From NCBI RefSeq assembly GCF_013344685.1, contig NZ_CP050137.1:124001-188000 (forward strand): a stretch of DNA of 64,000 nucleotides. Direction: 5' to 3'. Of the stretch, positions 37,672 to 46,457 are shown in pieces. The notes beneath the pieces were generated by a model. That model was not told where the DNA came from. It made no database searches and saw nothing but the letters and a program-made list of their open reading frames with translations. The position numbers were made by a program, and so were the translations under genes. Position 1 is the stretch's first letter. Each line of letters starts with the position of its first letter. Source of the stretch: Sphingomonas sp. CL5.1 (GTDB taxonomy: Bacteria; Pseudomonadota; Alphaproteobacteria; Sphingomonadales; Sphingomonadaceae).

Positions 37672-38331
37672 TCAGGCGCGACCCCCACCAAGTCGGGAGA
37701 AGATCAGGTCGACCATCTCTTGCAAGCAGTGTTCCGGAGTCCTGCCCTTGAAGGCATAACCCTTGAGCGCCCTCATGTGGGACAGCATGATGATCTCGTG
37801 CGCGAGCAGCCGATCGTCCACCTCCCGAAACTCTTCGGTGAGGACGCCGGCGCGGATCAGATCGCTTAGATACTCGCTGATGGCCAGCTCGTCTGCCCGG
37901 TAACGGGCCTTGGCGTCGTCTGAGAACGACTGATACTCGCGATACGCAAGAAGGATCAGGGCGGCGTTGTTCCAGTGGCGCAGCCAGTAGGTTCGAATGG
38001 CGCCCTCGAGCTTGGCCCGCACGCCTCGCACGGAGGCCGCGGCGGCCTTCATGTCCCGGAGCAAATCGAGGTTGATCTCGTCGCAGACCATCTCGAGCAG
38101 GTCGTTCTTGGTGTCGATATGTCGATAAAGGCCACCCACGCTCAAGGAGGCACGTTCCGCCACCTCGTTCACCGAAATGGCGTGAAACCCGCGCTCCTTG
38201 ACGAGTTGCATCACCACCTCCGCGAGCGCCTGGCGACGCTTACGGGCATTCTCCTTGCGGACGCCGCCCGGCTTGGCGGGAGCCTTGCCCCCCTGCACGA
38301 CCTTAAGCTGAGATGTCATGACCTGCTTCAT
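37672..38331 (-). CDS. TetR-family regulator of the P450 operon
   Basis: This 219-residue protein has a TetR DNA-binding domain (ALAEVVMQLVKERGF, ISVNEVAERASLSVGGLYRHIDTKNDLL) after a basic N-terminal arm. It is the first gene of the operon with the P450 and is divergent from an acyl-CoA synthetase gene over a ~220-bp gap, so it may control both directions. Confidence 0.88.
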   Translation of the reverse strand: MKQVMTSQLKVVQGGKAPAKPGGVRKENARKRRQALAEVVMQLVKERGFHAISVNEVAERASLSVGGLYRHIDTKNDLLEMVCDEINLDLLRDMKAAAASVRGVRAKLEGAIRTYWLRHWNNAALILLAYREYQSFSDDAKARYRADELAISEYLSDLIRAGVLTEEFREVDDRLLAHEIIMLSHMRALKGYAFKGRTPEHCLQEMVDLIFSRLGGGRA

Positions 38332-38554
38332 CGTTTCAGATGGGAGCGTTTGCTCGCATTTCTGAGGATGTCAAATCGTGGATGCCGCGTCAATGCCCGG
38401 AGCCAGGCGAGCCGAAAAGTCATTGGGAAGGAAGTGCCGAGTGCGGGGCGGCTTGCCCGAATTGACGAGTGCGGCCAATCTGCACTAATCGGCGAAATTG
38501 AGAGCGACCACTCGCATCCAGTCGCCTCGCGGAGCCAGGAGAGGAACTCGCGGC
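38332..38554. promoter_or_regulatory. Divergent promoter region between the TetR-P450 operon and the acyl-CoA synthetase
   Basis: The 223 bp are non-coding. GAGC-GTTT-GCTC near 38347 is a short dyad and AGGAGAGG at 38537-38544 is the synthetase ribosome site. I see no other clear element. Confidence 0.4.
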
Positions 38555-40147
38555 GTGCTGCCCCACTATCAGAATCATCATCTCTGTAACCATGCGATCT
38601 CGCACCACGCCATGATCCAGCCCAACCGTTGCGCGCTGGTCTGTGGCGAGGATCGGCTCTCCTGGGGCGAACTCGACTGTCGCGTGAACAGGCTCGCGAA
38701 TGCGCTCATCGATCGCGGGTGTACCAAGGGCGACCGCATCTGCATGCTCCTTCCCAATGGCGTTCCTGCATTTATCCTGTTCTGGGCGGCGACCCGCGCC
38801 GGCGGCGTGATCGTGCCGCTCAACATGATGCTCGACGACGTCTCGCTCGCCCGGCTCGCCGCGGCCTCGAGCGGCAGGCTGATGTTCGCGGACGCGGCGT
38901 CCGCCGAGCAGATCGACCGCATCCGGACGAGGCTTCCCGATGTCGACGACGACGGCTTCTTCGTCTTCGGGGGCGACCGCCCGGGTTGGGCAAGCGCGGA
39001 AGCGCTCGCCGCTGCGGGCAGTTCCGCGCCGCCGGCCGTCCGGCTGGATCCGTCCGACGCCATGACCGTCTTCTACAGTTCGGGGACGACGGGAACGCCC
39101 AAGGGCATCGAGCACAGTCACTTCGGCCGGCTCAACTATTGCTACGGCTTCGGTGCCGGCCTTGGCATCGGCCGCTACACCGTCGCCGTCTGCACCACAC
39201 CGCTCTATGCGTCGGGGACGATGATCACGATGCTGCCGACGCTGTACTTCGGCGGCACCATCGTGCTGGTGCCGAAATTTTCGCCGGAGGCGTTCAGGGC
39301 GGCAGTGCGACGTGAGGGCGGGACGCACAGCTTCATGGTCCCCGCGATGTACGTCGCCATCCTCCAGCAGGACGGGCCCGACGAGGATCTGGCGACGCTG
39401 GGCGTCCTGGTCAGCGCCGGGCAGACGATGCCGATGGCGGTGCGCGACCAGATCGCCGCCCGCGTGCCCTCCGCCGGGATCTACGAGGTGTACGGCGCCA
39501 CCGAGGGATTCTTCACGCTCGCGGTTCCGGGCGATTTCGCGTCGGGCAAGCGCAACACCGTCGGCAAGCCGGGCTTCCTGGAGGACATCCGCATCCTCGA
39601 CGAGGACTCGCGGGAACTGCCACGGGGACAGACCGGCGAGATCGTCGCCTATGGCGCGGGCATGATGCGGGGCTATGTCGACCGGCCGGACCTGACTGAA
39701 GAGGTCGTTTGGACGTCGCCCGAGGGGCGGACCTACCTTCGCAGCGGCGATCTCGGCCATCTGGACGAGGACGGCTTCCTGTACGTCTCGGGTCGCAAGA
39801 AGGACATGATCAAGTCCGGCGGCATCAACGTCTATGCGGCCGACTTGGAGGAGGTTCTCGCCTCGCACCCGCTGGTGGCCGAATGCGCCGTCGTGGGTGT
39901 CCCGCACCCGCGATGGATGGAGACGCCGATCGGTGTCGTCTCGCTCGTCCGCGACGCGCCGGCGGACGTGGCGGACGAGATCTGCGTGTGGGTCAACGCC
40001 CGGCTCGCCAAGTACCAGCGGCTCAACCGCGTCGTGGCACGCTCCGACTTCCCGCGCGCGACCTACGGAAAGATCCGCAAGGACGCACTTCGAGAGGAGT
40101 ACCGGTCCTGCTGCGACGATGCCGATCTTGCGGCCTCGCCCCGCTGA
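38555..40147 (+). CDS. AMP-dependent acyl-CoA synthetase
   Basis: The ~530-residue protein has the P-loop YSSGTTGTPKG, the YGATEGFF motif, LRSGDLGHLDEDGF, the hinge GRKKDMIKSGGINVYAADLEE and the C-terminal YGKIRKDAL with the catalytic lysine. It activates a carboxylic acid to its CoA ester. The best start is GTG at 38555, 10 nt after AGGAGAGG; the open frame upstream to 38498 has no comparable site. It is unlike the synthetase at position 1 in sequence and context. The substrate is unknown. Confidence 0.9.
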   Translation: MLPHYQNHHLCNHAISHHAMIQPNRCALVCGEDRLSWGELDCRVNRLANALIDRGCTKGDRICMLLPNGVPAFILFWAATRAGGVIVPLNMMLDDVSLARLAAASSGRLMFADAASAEQIDRIRTRLPDVDDDGFFVFGGDRPGWASAEALAAAGSSAPPAVRLDPSDAMTVFYSSGTTGTPKGIEHSHFGRLNYCYGFGAGLGIGRYTVAVCTTPLYASGTMITMLPTLYFGGTIVLVPKFSPEAFRAAVRREGGTHSFMVPAMYVAILQQDGPDEDLATLGVLVSAGQTMPMAVRDQIAARVPSAGIYEVYGATEGFFTLAVPGDFASGKRNTVGKPGFLEDIRILDEDSRELPRGQTGEIVAYGAGMMRGYVDRPDLTEEVVWTSPEGRTYLRSGDLGHLDEDGFLYVSGRKKDMIKSGGINVYAADLEEVLASHPLVAECAVVGVPHPRWMETPIGVVSLVRDAPADVADEICVWVNARLAKYQRLNRVVARSDFPRATYGKIRKDALREEYRSCCDDADLAASPR

Positions 40148-40307
40148 CGCACGCCCTTCGCACAACCCAACAGATCGACGAAGAGAATCGAAGTGGTCGC
40201 TGCCTCTGGCGCGCGCAGAGGTTCACCCTTCCGCTGCGCGATCGCGCTACCGACCGTCGATCGCGACAGCCTGTGGACTGCCCGCGATGACTGGTCCGGT
40301 TGCACAG

Positions 40308-41204
40308 TTAGTTGATGCGGACCTCCGATGCCAGCCTGGGCGGGGGGCGGAGCGCAGCGGAGCCGAGCGGCCAGGCTGGCATCTCGATCGTCTCCGGCGC
40401 CGGTGGTCGATAACCGAGGCTGCTGTGGGGCCTTGCCCGGTTGTAATGTGCACGCCACCAGCCAGTGACGATCCGTACCTCCTCGAGGCTGTAGAAGATC
40501 TCACCGTTGAGCAGCTCGTCGCGCAGGCGTGCGTTGAAGCTTTCGATATAGCCGTTCTCCCACGGGCTTCCCGGTTCGATATAAAGGGTGGTGACGCCGA
40601 GCCGGCCGAGCCATTCGCGTACCGCGTTGGCGACGAACTCGGGGCCGTTATCGGATCTGATATGCTCGGGCGGCCCATGCTCGATGAACAGGTCGGCCAG
40701 CACGTCGATCACGTCGTGCGAGCGGAACCGCCGTAGCGGAACCATCGCCAGGCACTCGCGACTGAACTCGTCGATGATGTTGAGCATCCGGTATTTGCGC
40801 CCGTTGTACGTCTGATCCTCAACGAAGTCGTAGGACCAGACATGCCCGCGATGCTGCGGGCGCAGCCGAATGCACGATCCGTCGCCCAGCCAGAGCCGAC
40901 GCCGTTTCGGTTGCCGCTTCGGCACTTTGAGACCCTCCCGCCGCCAGATGCGCTCGACTACCGACAGACTGACCTGCCAGCCGGCATGGCCCAGCAAGGC
41001 ATGGATGCGGCGATAGCCATATCGGCCATAGTCCCTGGCCAGCGCGACGATGTCGGCCGTCAGGCGCTGCTCGTCGGCATCGTCCTTCGGCGGGTGGCGC
41101 TGTGTCGAACGATGCTGGCCCAGAACACGGCAGGTCCGTCGCTCCGATACCGGCAACGCGCGACGGACCTGCTCGATCGCCTCACGGCGACGGGAGGGGC
41201 TCAA
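40308..41204 (-). CDS. IS3-family transposase OrfB
   Basis: The 298-residue protein has the IS3 HTH_21 region (YGRYGYRRIHALLGHAGW) and the DDE integrase core: WSYDFVEDQTYNG with the first D, IRSDNGPEFVA with the second, and NGYIESFNARLRDELLN with the E. It begins around a TTTTTG stretch where OrfA ends, so it is probably made as an OrfAB frameshift fusion. Confidence 0.93.
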   Translation of the reverse strand: MSPSRRREAIEQVRRALPVSERRTCRVLGQHRSTQRHPPKDDADEQRLTADIVALARDYGRYGYRRIHALLGHAGWQVSLSVVERIWRREGLKVPKRQPKRRRLWLGDGSCIRLRPQHRGHVWSYDFVEDQTYNGRKYRMLNIIDEFSRECLAMVPLRRFRSHDVIDVLADLFIEHGPPEHIRSDNGPEFVANAVREWLGRLGVTTLYIEPGSPWENGYIESFNARLRDELLNGEIFYSLEEVRIVTGWWRAHYNRARPHSSLGYRPPAPETIEMPAWPLGSAALRPPPRLASEVRIN

Positions 41205-41479
41205 AAAGTCAGTTTCGATGCCTCTTGAAGGATCGCCTTGTCGAGCGCGAGGTCCGCCACCAGCTTCTTCAGTCGCGCGTTCTCGCGCTCAAGATCCTTC
41301 ATCCGGCGCGCCTGATCAACCTTCAGCCCGCCATATTCCTTGCGCCATCGATACAGCGTCTGTTCCGCAATCCCGATCTGGCGGCAAGCTTCAACAGCAG
41401 TCCCGCCCCGCCCGACAATTACATCCACCTCACGCAGCTTCGCGATGATCTGTTCCGGCGTATATCGCTGACGTCCCAT
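41201..41479 (-). CDS. IS3-family OrfA
   Basis: This ~92-residue protein has a helix-turn-helix (YTPEQIIAKLREVDV, GIAEQTLYRWRKEYGG) and a leucine-zipper segment (LERENARLKKLVADLALDK), the standard OrfA of two-ORF IS3 elements. It starts at the ATG after GGAGAAAGG. Confidence 0.92.
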   Translation of the reverse strand: MGRQRYTPEQIIAKLREVDVIVGRGGTAVEACRQIGIAEQTLYRWRKEYGGLKVDQARRMKDLERENARLKKLVADLALDKAILQEASKLTF

Positions 41480-41532
41480 GCCTTTCTCCAATTCTCATGC
41501 TCAAACGGACTCTCTTCAGAATTGGACCAGTT

Positions 41533-41909
41533 TTTCCATGGCAGACCACCTGCACCTGGCGCGGCCATTACTGCGAGGCGCGGCCCCACCTGCCTGCCGC
41601 GGCTGCGTTCGCGTCGAGGTCCAGCACTTGTCGGGTCTGGATGGTTCGCCGGCTGCTTGAGGCCGGGCGCCGGCCAACATAATCGTCTCTTCCGGCGCAT
41701 ATCACCGCTTCGACCTTGCCGGGCTCCGCCCCCTCAACGATTTGCTGGAACGCGACCCGTTCGGGGTCATGTCCACGATCGGATCTCCAGCGGGGGCCTG
41801 CACCGCTCGTCACCGATCCGCGCCCGGCGCTGCCCGTCCGCTCCCTTCATCCGGAGCGATCGGCGGGGGGCTGACCTTCAACACGGACAGCCCCCACGCG
41901 CCGCGGCGC
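41533..41909. other. Non-coding stretch, no recognised content
   Basis: These 377 bp lie between the IS3 element and the TonB receptor stop. Plus-strand fragments such as SSGAYHRFDLAGLRPLND look protein-like but extend too short to assign. A GCGCCGCGGCGC palindrome just after the receptor stop (about 41898-41909) may be part of a terminator. Confidence 0.4.
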
Positions 41910-44396
41910 CTAGAACTTGACGTTCAGCTCGAAGCCGTAGGTTCGCGGCAAGCCTGGCACCCTGGCGTTCGTACCGGTGATTTGACCGATGGCGATGCCG
42001 CCGACGTAATATTTTTCCCCGGTGAGATTGCTGACGTAGGCCGCGGCCGATACCTGCGATCCAAAAATCTCGTTCCATTCGGCGCGCAGATTGATCAACT
42101 TATAGCCGTTGACTATGGTGTTCGGCAACACCGAGTCGTTCAGATTGCTATAATAGAACTTCGTCTGACCGTAGTATTCCCCGCGCAGCGCGACATTTCC
42201 CGCCTCGCCGATGTCAGAAGCAACACGCGCGTAGGCCGACCCTGAAAATTCAGGCGCGTCGGCATAAGGGCCAAAGACAAAGCTTCGGCCCGCGACGAAC
42301 GCCCGACCGTCGGTGAACCGGGCATCGGTGTACGTGAAGGCGCCGCCGATGCTGAAGTTGCGGGAGATCGTGAGGTTACCGTCCGTCTCGACACCCGAAA
42401 CACGCGCTCGGTTCACGTTGCCGGCCTCCGCCGAATTGTCGATGTAGACGGAGCGCTGCACGTTGTGGATGTACTGGTCGTAGACGGCGACATTCAGCTG
42501 ACCGCGCATCGTGCCAATGTTCCCGGCGAATTTGGCTCCGAGTTCGAAGTCGTACGTCGTTTCCGGCCGGAACGCATCCGGGTTGGGGAAAGCCGCTCCG
42601 GATGTGCCGTTGAAGCCGCCCGTCCGCCAGCTTCCCCGATGGCTGAAATAGACCAGGAGAGAGTCGGTCAGCCGGTAGTCGAGGCTGACAAGCCAGCTGG
42701 GCTTCGAGTCCTTGATGCGTCCCTCGTTGAGTGCGCTCAACAGCTTGGGATCGCTTGCAGACCCTTGCCGAAAGTCGATTTTGACGTCTTCCCAGGTGTA
42801 GCGGAGGCCGCCGGTCGCGTTCAGCTTTGGCGTGATCGCGTAGCTCAGCTGCGCGTAAAGCGCCTTCGACTTGTCGTCAGTCAAGCTGTCGTACGAGCCG
42901 AGGTACGGTTGCCCGAGGTCCGGAAGGACAGTGAGAGGAATGTATGATCGCGTCTTCTCCTCGGAGATAAACGCGCCGACGATGTACTTCAGGTTCCCCG
43001 TCTTGCCGGAGGCCTGAACCTCATCGGAAAGCTGGCTCGTGCCGAAGATGTAACCATCACCGCTGTACGTCTTGCCAAACACCTTCTGCGGCGGGCCACC
43101 CTGCGCGCCGAAGAAGTCATAGGGGCTGCCGTCCACGTCGATGAAGTCGCTGGAGACGACCCGGTTGTACCCGAAGATGTTCTTGATCGTCAGATCCGTC
43201 CCGGCGTCGAACGTCGTCGTATTGGACAAGAAGGTCTGATCGGCGCGGTGCCGCTGGCTGCGGTTGATCGAAACGTCGTAGAAACCGCCGGCCTGCCCCG
43301 CTTGGCGCTTGGCGATATAGTCGGCGATGCCGTTGTACAGGGCGTTGACGCGCGGGTCGGTCGAACTGCCCAGGCCCGGCCCGAGCGCATCCGGGCCGTG
43401 CAAGTCCCGCATCGTCGTCACGAGCGGCTTGGTGACCCCGTCGCTCGGGTCCACGTAGGTGTCCGGCCCGTTGACGCCGTTGACCGTCTGCACGTCCAGC
43501 GAGACGTTGGTTCCTCCGAAGACGCCGTGCTGAAGGACCGTCAGGTTGCTGAACCGGCTATCCTCGGGCCGCAGGAGAAGGCTGCCGCGAACGACACGAC
43601 TGTCGATGGCTCCGAGCTTCGATCCGTCGATCAGATTGGTTTGAAAGCCGTCACGTGCCTGATACCGACCCGACAGCCGCAGGTAGACGCCAGTGGTGAT
43701 GGGCAGGTTGATCGCGCCTTCGGCTTCACGATCGTTGAAGTTGCCGTAGCCGACCTTGAGGTATCCGCCGAAGGTCTCCTCGGGCTGCGCCGTTTCGTAC
43801 AGCACGGCGCCGCCGGTCGCATTGCGACCGAACAAGGTGCCCTGCGGCCCTTTGAGCACCTGAATGGACGATAAGTCGAACAACGCCGTGCCGGTGGTGC
43901 CACCGACCGGGACCACGTTGATGTACGTCGTCACTGCGGGAGACGAGAAAGAGAAGGCGTCGATCGATTGCCCGCGGATCGCGTAGTTGATCTGGTTCGA
44001 CGTGAGCGCCGCACGGACCGTCAGCCCGGGAGTCGCGACCTGAAGATCCTGTTCCGTCAGGATGCGGCGTTCGGCAAGCGCTTCCGCACCGAACGCGGAC
44101 ACCGAGACCGGCACGTCCTGGAGCCGTTCGCTCGACCGACGCGCCGTGACGATGACGTCACCTCCCGCGGCGCCCGCGGCTGCGTCCGGAGTTGCGGCTC
44201 CAGTGCTTTGGGCATCTGCGCTTGCGGCCGGGGTGGCGGTGGTGGTGACCGCGGGTGGCAGATTCCCCTGCCCCTGCTGCTCGCCGCCCTGCGTCACTTG
44301 AGCCATTGCAGGGGCCGCCGTCGTCGCAAGCGCCACGAGGCTAACACTAACCAGCAAGGCGCTTCCGTGGCGTCGGTCGAGATGTGATACGATCAT
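41910..44396 (-). CDS. TonB-dependent receptor
   Basis: This 828-residue outer-membrane protein has a signal peptide (ALLVSVSLVALATTAAPAMA) and a low-complexity Q/G/T/A-rich linker. The TonB box region GGDVIVTARRS is followed by a plug (QDLQVATPGLTVRA, VLKGPQGTLFGRNATGG) and a beta-barrel ending LPRTYGFELNVKF. It is of the class frequent in sphingomonads near xenobiotic genes rather than a clear siderophore receptor. It lies 60 nt downstream of the Baeyer-Villiger-like monooxygenase and probably shares its transcript, so it may import that enzyme's substrate. The start follows GGGGAGG. Confidence 0.92.
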   Translation of the reverse strand: MIVSHLDRRHGSALLVSVSLVALATTAAPAMAQVTQGGEQQGQGNLPPAVTTTATPAASADAQSTGAATPDAAAGAAGGDVIVTARRSSERLQDVPVSVSAFGAEALAERRILTEQDLQVATPGLTVRAALTSNQINYAIRGQSIDAFSFSSPAVTTYINVVPVGGTTGTALFDLSSIQVLKGPQGTLFGRNATGGAVLYETAQPEETFGGYLKVGYGNFNDREAEGAINLPITTGVYLRLSGRYQARDGFQTNLIDGSKLGAIDSRVVRGSLLLRPEDSRFSNLTVLQHGVFGGTNVSLDVQTVNGVNGPDTYVDPSDGVTKPLVTTMRDLHGPDALGPGLGSSTDPRVNALYNGIADYIAKRQAGQAGGFYDVSINRSQRHRADQTFLSNTTTFDAGTDLTIKNIFGYNRVVSSDFIDVDGSPYDFFGAQGGPPQKVFGKTYSGDGYIFGTSQLSDEVQASGKTGNLKYIVGAFISEEKTRSYIPLTVLPDLGQPYLGSYDSLTDDKSKALYAQLSYAITPKLNATGGLRYTWEDVKIDFRQGSASDPKLLSALNEGRIKDSKPSWLVSLDYRLTDSLLVYFSHRGSWRTGGFNGTSGAAFPNPDAFRPETTYDFELGAKFAGNIGTMRGQLNVAVYDQYIHNVQRSVYIDNSAEAGNVNRARVSGVETDGNLTISRNFSIGGAFTYTDARFTDGRAFVAGRSFVFGPYADAPEFSGSAYARVASDIGEAGNVALRGEYYGQTKFYYSNLNDSVLPNTIVNGYKLINLRAEWNEIFGSQVSAAAYVSNLTGEKYYVGGIAIGQITGTNARVPGLPRTYGFELNVKF

Positions 44397-44455
44397 GTTA
44401 TCCTCCCCATCTGCCCCCATTTGTTTTTGAGGGAGCTTGTCGCATTTTCCGCGCT

Positions 44456-46096
44456 TCAAGCCGGCTGCTTCACCTTCTCGAAGGTTAGATCCTGGGCAAA
44501 GCCGGTGTCGATGGACCTTTGAAGCTCGTCGAAATAGCCGGCGGCTCCGCCGAAATAGTGGAGCGGCGCATGGGCCTTGCCGGGGATGTTGGCGCCCATG
44601 AACCACGAGTTCAGTTCGGTCGCCTGGCCCAGGAGAGTCGCGTCGAGCAGCTCATACATCAGTCGGATCCAGCGCTCCACCGCCTCCGGCCGGCCCTCGA
44701 TCACGTCGGCGCCACGCGCTTCGGCCGCCTGGATCGCCTTACCGATCCAGTCCACTGAGGCGTCGACGACCGGCGGAACGTTGGAAAATGGGGATTGGGG
44801 TCCGGTGATGATGAACATGTTCGGGAAGCCGTCCATCACGATGCCGAGATGCGTCCGCGGCCCGGCTTGCCACTTGTCGCGCACGAGTTCGCCGCCGCGC
44901 CCGCGCACTTCCATATGCGTCAGCGGCCCCGTGACGGCGTCGAACCCGATCGCGAAGATGATGATGTCGAGCTCGTACTCGCGCTCGCTCGTCGCCAGGC
45001 CGCGCTCGGTCGCCGCAACGATCGGCGCGCTCTTGACGTCGACGAGCGACACGTTGTCGCGGTTGAAGCTCTCGAAGTAGAAGTTGCCGAGCGGCGGGCG
45101 CTTCAGCGCGATCGGATAGGTCGGGCACAGGAGTTCGGCCGTCCTGGGATCCTTGACGATCGACCTGATCTTTCGCCGGACGAACTCGGCGGCGGCGCGA
45201 TTGGTGCGCTCGTCGACGAGCATGTCGGCAAAGGTCTCGAACAGGAAACGGAAGCCGCCCTGCTCCCAGCCGTACTCGAAGATGCGTTCACGCTGCTCGT
45301 CGTCGACGTCGTCGTAGGTGAGTGCCGACGTTTCCATGGGAAAGGCGAAGACCTGACGTCTCACCTGCTCCCAGACCTGCTCATAGTTCTGCTTGATCGC
45401 ACGGCGATCGTCATCGTCGAGCGGGTGGTTGCGCCCCGGCAGGACGTAATTGGGTGTCCGCTGGAACAGCGTGACGTGCGCCGCCTGCTTGGCGACGACC
45501 GGCATGATCTGCACCGCCGTCGAACCCGAGCCGACGATTCCGACTCTCTTCCCCGCAAAGTCGACCTTCTCCTTGGGCCACTGCGACGACATGTAGCATT
45601 CGCCCTTGAAGAGCGTCATATCGAACGGCGGCTGCACCGCCACGGCGAACCACCCGACCGCCGAGATGAAGTAGCGGCATCGCCACGAACGCCCGTCCGC
45701 CGCAGTGATCGTCCAGAGATTCTCGTCCTCGTCGTAGACCGCCGAGGTCACACGGGTGTTGAAGTCGATGTCCTTGCGCATGTCGAACCGGTCGGCGACG
45801 TGCGAGAGATAGGCTTGGACCTGGTCCCAGGTCGGCATCCGCTCGGGCCAGTTCCAGTCGTCCTGGAGTTCCTTGGAGAACGAATAGCAATAGGCCCACG
45901 CCTCGCTGTCAGTCCTCGCACCCGGATACCGGTTCCAGTACCACGTGCCGCCGACGTCGCTGCCCGCATCGAGCAGCCTGACTGTCTTGCCCAGCCGCCG
46001 CATCTCGTAGAGCGCACGCAGGCCGCCAAATCCGGCGCCGACGATCACTGCGTCGAAGTCCGGATCTGTCGAGTTCACGCTGTTCATGTCGCGCAC
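44456..46096 (-). CDS. Flavin-containing / Baeyer-Villiger-like monooxygenase
   Basis: The 546-residue protein has an FAD site (VIVGAGFGG at residues 18-25), the GGTWYWNRYPGA segment and a second nucleotide site (VGIVGSGSTA, about residue 185). The Baeyer-Villiger fingerprint FxGxxxHxxxW appears as FKGECYMSSQW (residues 163-173), with Met169 where His is expected. Family members insert oxygen next to ketones or oxidise heteroatoms with NADPH. The GTG at 46096 is well spaced from GGAGGAG; an ATG at 46087 is an alternative. It heads a minus-strand pair with the TonB receptor, divergent from the enoyl-CoA hydratase operon. Confidence 0.87.
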   Translation of the reverse strand: MRDMNSVNSTDPDFDAVIVGAGFGGLRALYEMRRLGKTVRLLDAGSDVGGTWYWNRYPGARTDSEAWAYCYSFSKELQDDWNWPERMPTWDQVQAYLSHVADRFDMRKDIDFNTRVTSAVYDEDENLWTITAADGRSWRCRYFISAVGWFAVAVQPPFDMTLFKGECYMSSQWPKEKVDFAGKRVGIVGSGSTAVQIMPVVAKQAAHVTLFQRTPNYVLPGRNHPLDDDDRRAIKQNYEQVWEQVRRQVFAFPMETSALTYDDVDDEQRERIFEYGWEQGGFRFLFETFADMLVDERTNRAAAEFVRRKIRSIVKDPRTAELLCPTYPIALKRPPLGNFYFESFNRDNVSLVDVKSAPIVAATERGLATSEREYELDIIIFAIGFDAVTGPLTHMEVRGRGGELVRDKWQAGPRTHLGIVMDGFPNMFIITGPQSPFSNVPPVVDASVDWIGKAIQAAEARGADVIEGRPEAVERWIRLMYELLDATLLGQATELNSWFMGANIPGKAHAPLHYFGGAAGYFDELQRSIDTGFAQDLTFEKVKQPA

Positions 46097-46424
46097 GATC
46101 TCCTCCTCTCCTCACTCGCTCGGGTTCGTGGAGCGTTCTCCTTCGAGCCAAAGTGCGAGTACTGGCTCGCTTGTTATCGGGCGTGAAGAGCTGGGTCAAT
46201 GCCGCGCTGGACGCAAAAATGAGCTCCGCTCCCGGCTGTTGGACCGCATCCGTCGCCGATCATACGCGTCATTTTGCCGGTTGCCGTGAGCGTAGCCGCA
46301 TGGCTGAGCTGCTCATGGGCTTGACGCGTAGCCGGCCCGGACCTACGATTTTTGTGAGAGCGATGGCTCGCGTCGAGTGCTTCGCCAGATCGCTTTGTCG
46401 CGCGACGCGCATCGAGGAGGGGCC
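46097..46424. promoter_or_regulatory. Divergent promoter region
   Basis: About 330 bp separate the monooxygenase and hydratase operons. GCGAG-TACTGG-CTCGC (46155-46170) is a possible operator dyad. No regulator gene is adjacent, and no other gene is convincing here. Confidence 0.4.
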
Positions 46425-46457
46425 ATGACTTGTCCACTTGAGGGGTTTGGCGCGTGA
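46425..46457 (+). CDS. Possible 10-codon leader peptide
   Basis: ATG at 46425 follows a very strong GAGGAGGGG site and encodes MTCPLEGFGA. Its stop overlaps the GTG of the enoyl-CoA hydratase gene as GTGA, the same junction used twice more downstream. It may be a translational coupling leader. Alternatively the GAGGGG at 46440 serves the hydratase directly and this frame is fortuitous. Confidence 0.35.
   Translation: MTCPLEGFGA

Larger units (their letters stand above)
40289..41532 (-). mobile_element. Complete IS3-family element (two-ORF type)
   Basis: The outer ends share ACTGGTCC in inverted orientation (GACTGGTCCGGTT at 40289; reverse complement of 41532 reads AACTGGTCCAATT). Both ORFs are intact with the usual overlap. 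The element is about 1.24 kb and sits between the acyl-CoA synthetase and TonB receptor genes without breaking either. I cannot confirm a target duplication. Confidence 0.8.

Noticed and set aside
38420..40165. 581-codon minus-strand open frame opposite the acyl-CoA synthetase
   Set aside because: The plus strand contains every adenylation motif in order. The antisense frame has none and would cover the divergent promoter.
44795..46186. 463-codon plus-strand open frame opposite the Baeyer-Villiger-like gene
   Set aside because: The minus-strand protein has both nucleotide sites. The plus frame is rich in R, H and D repeats typical of shadows.
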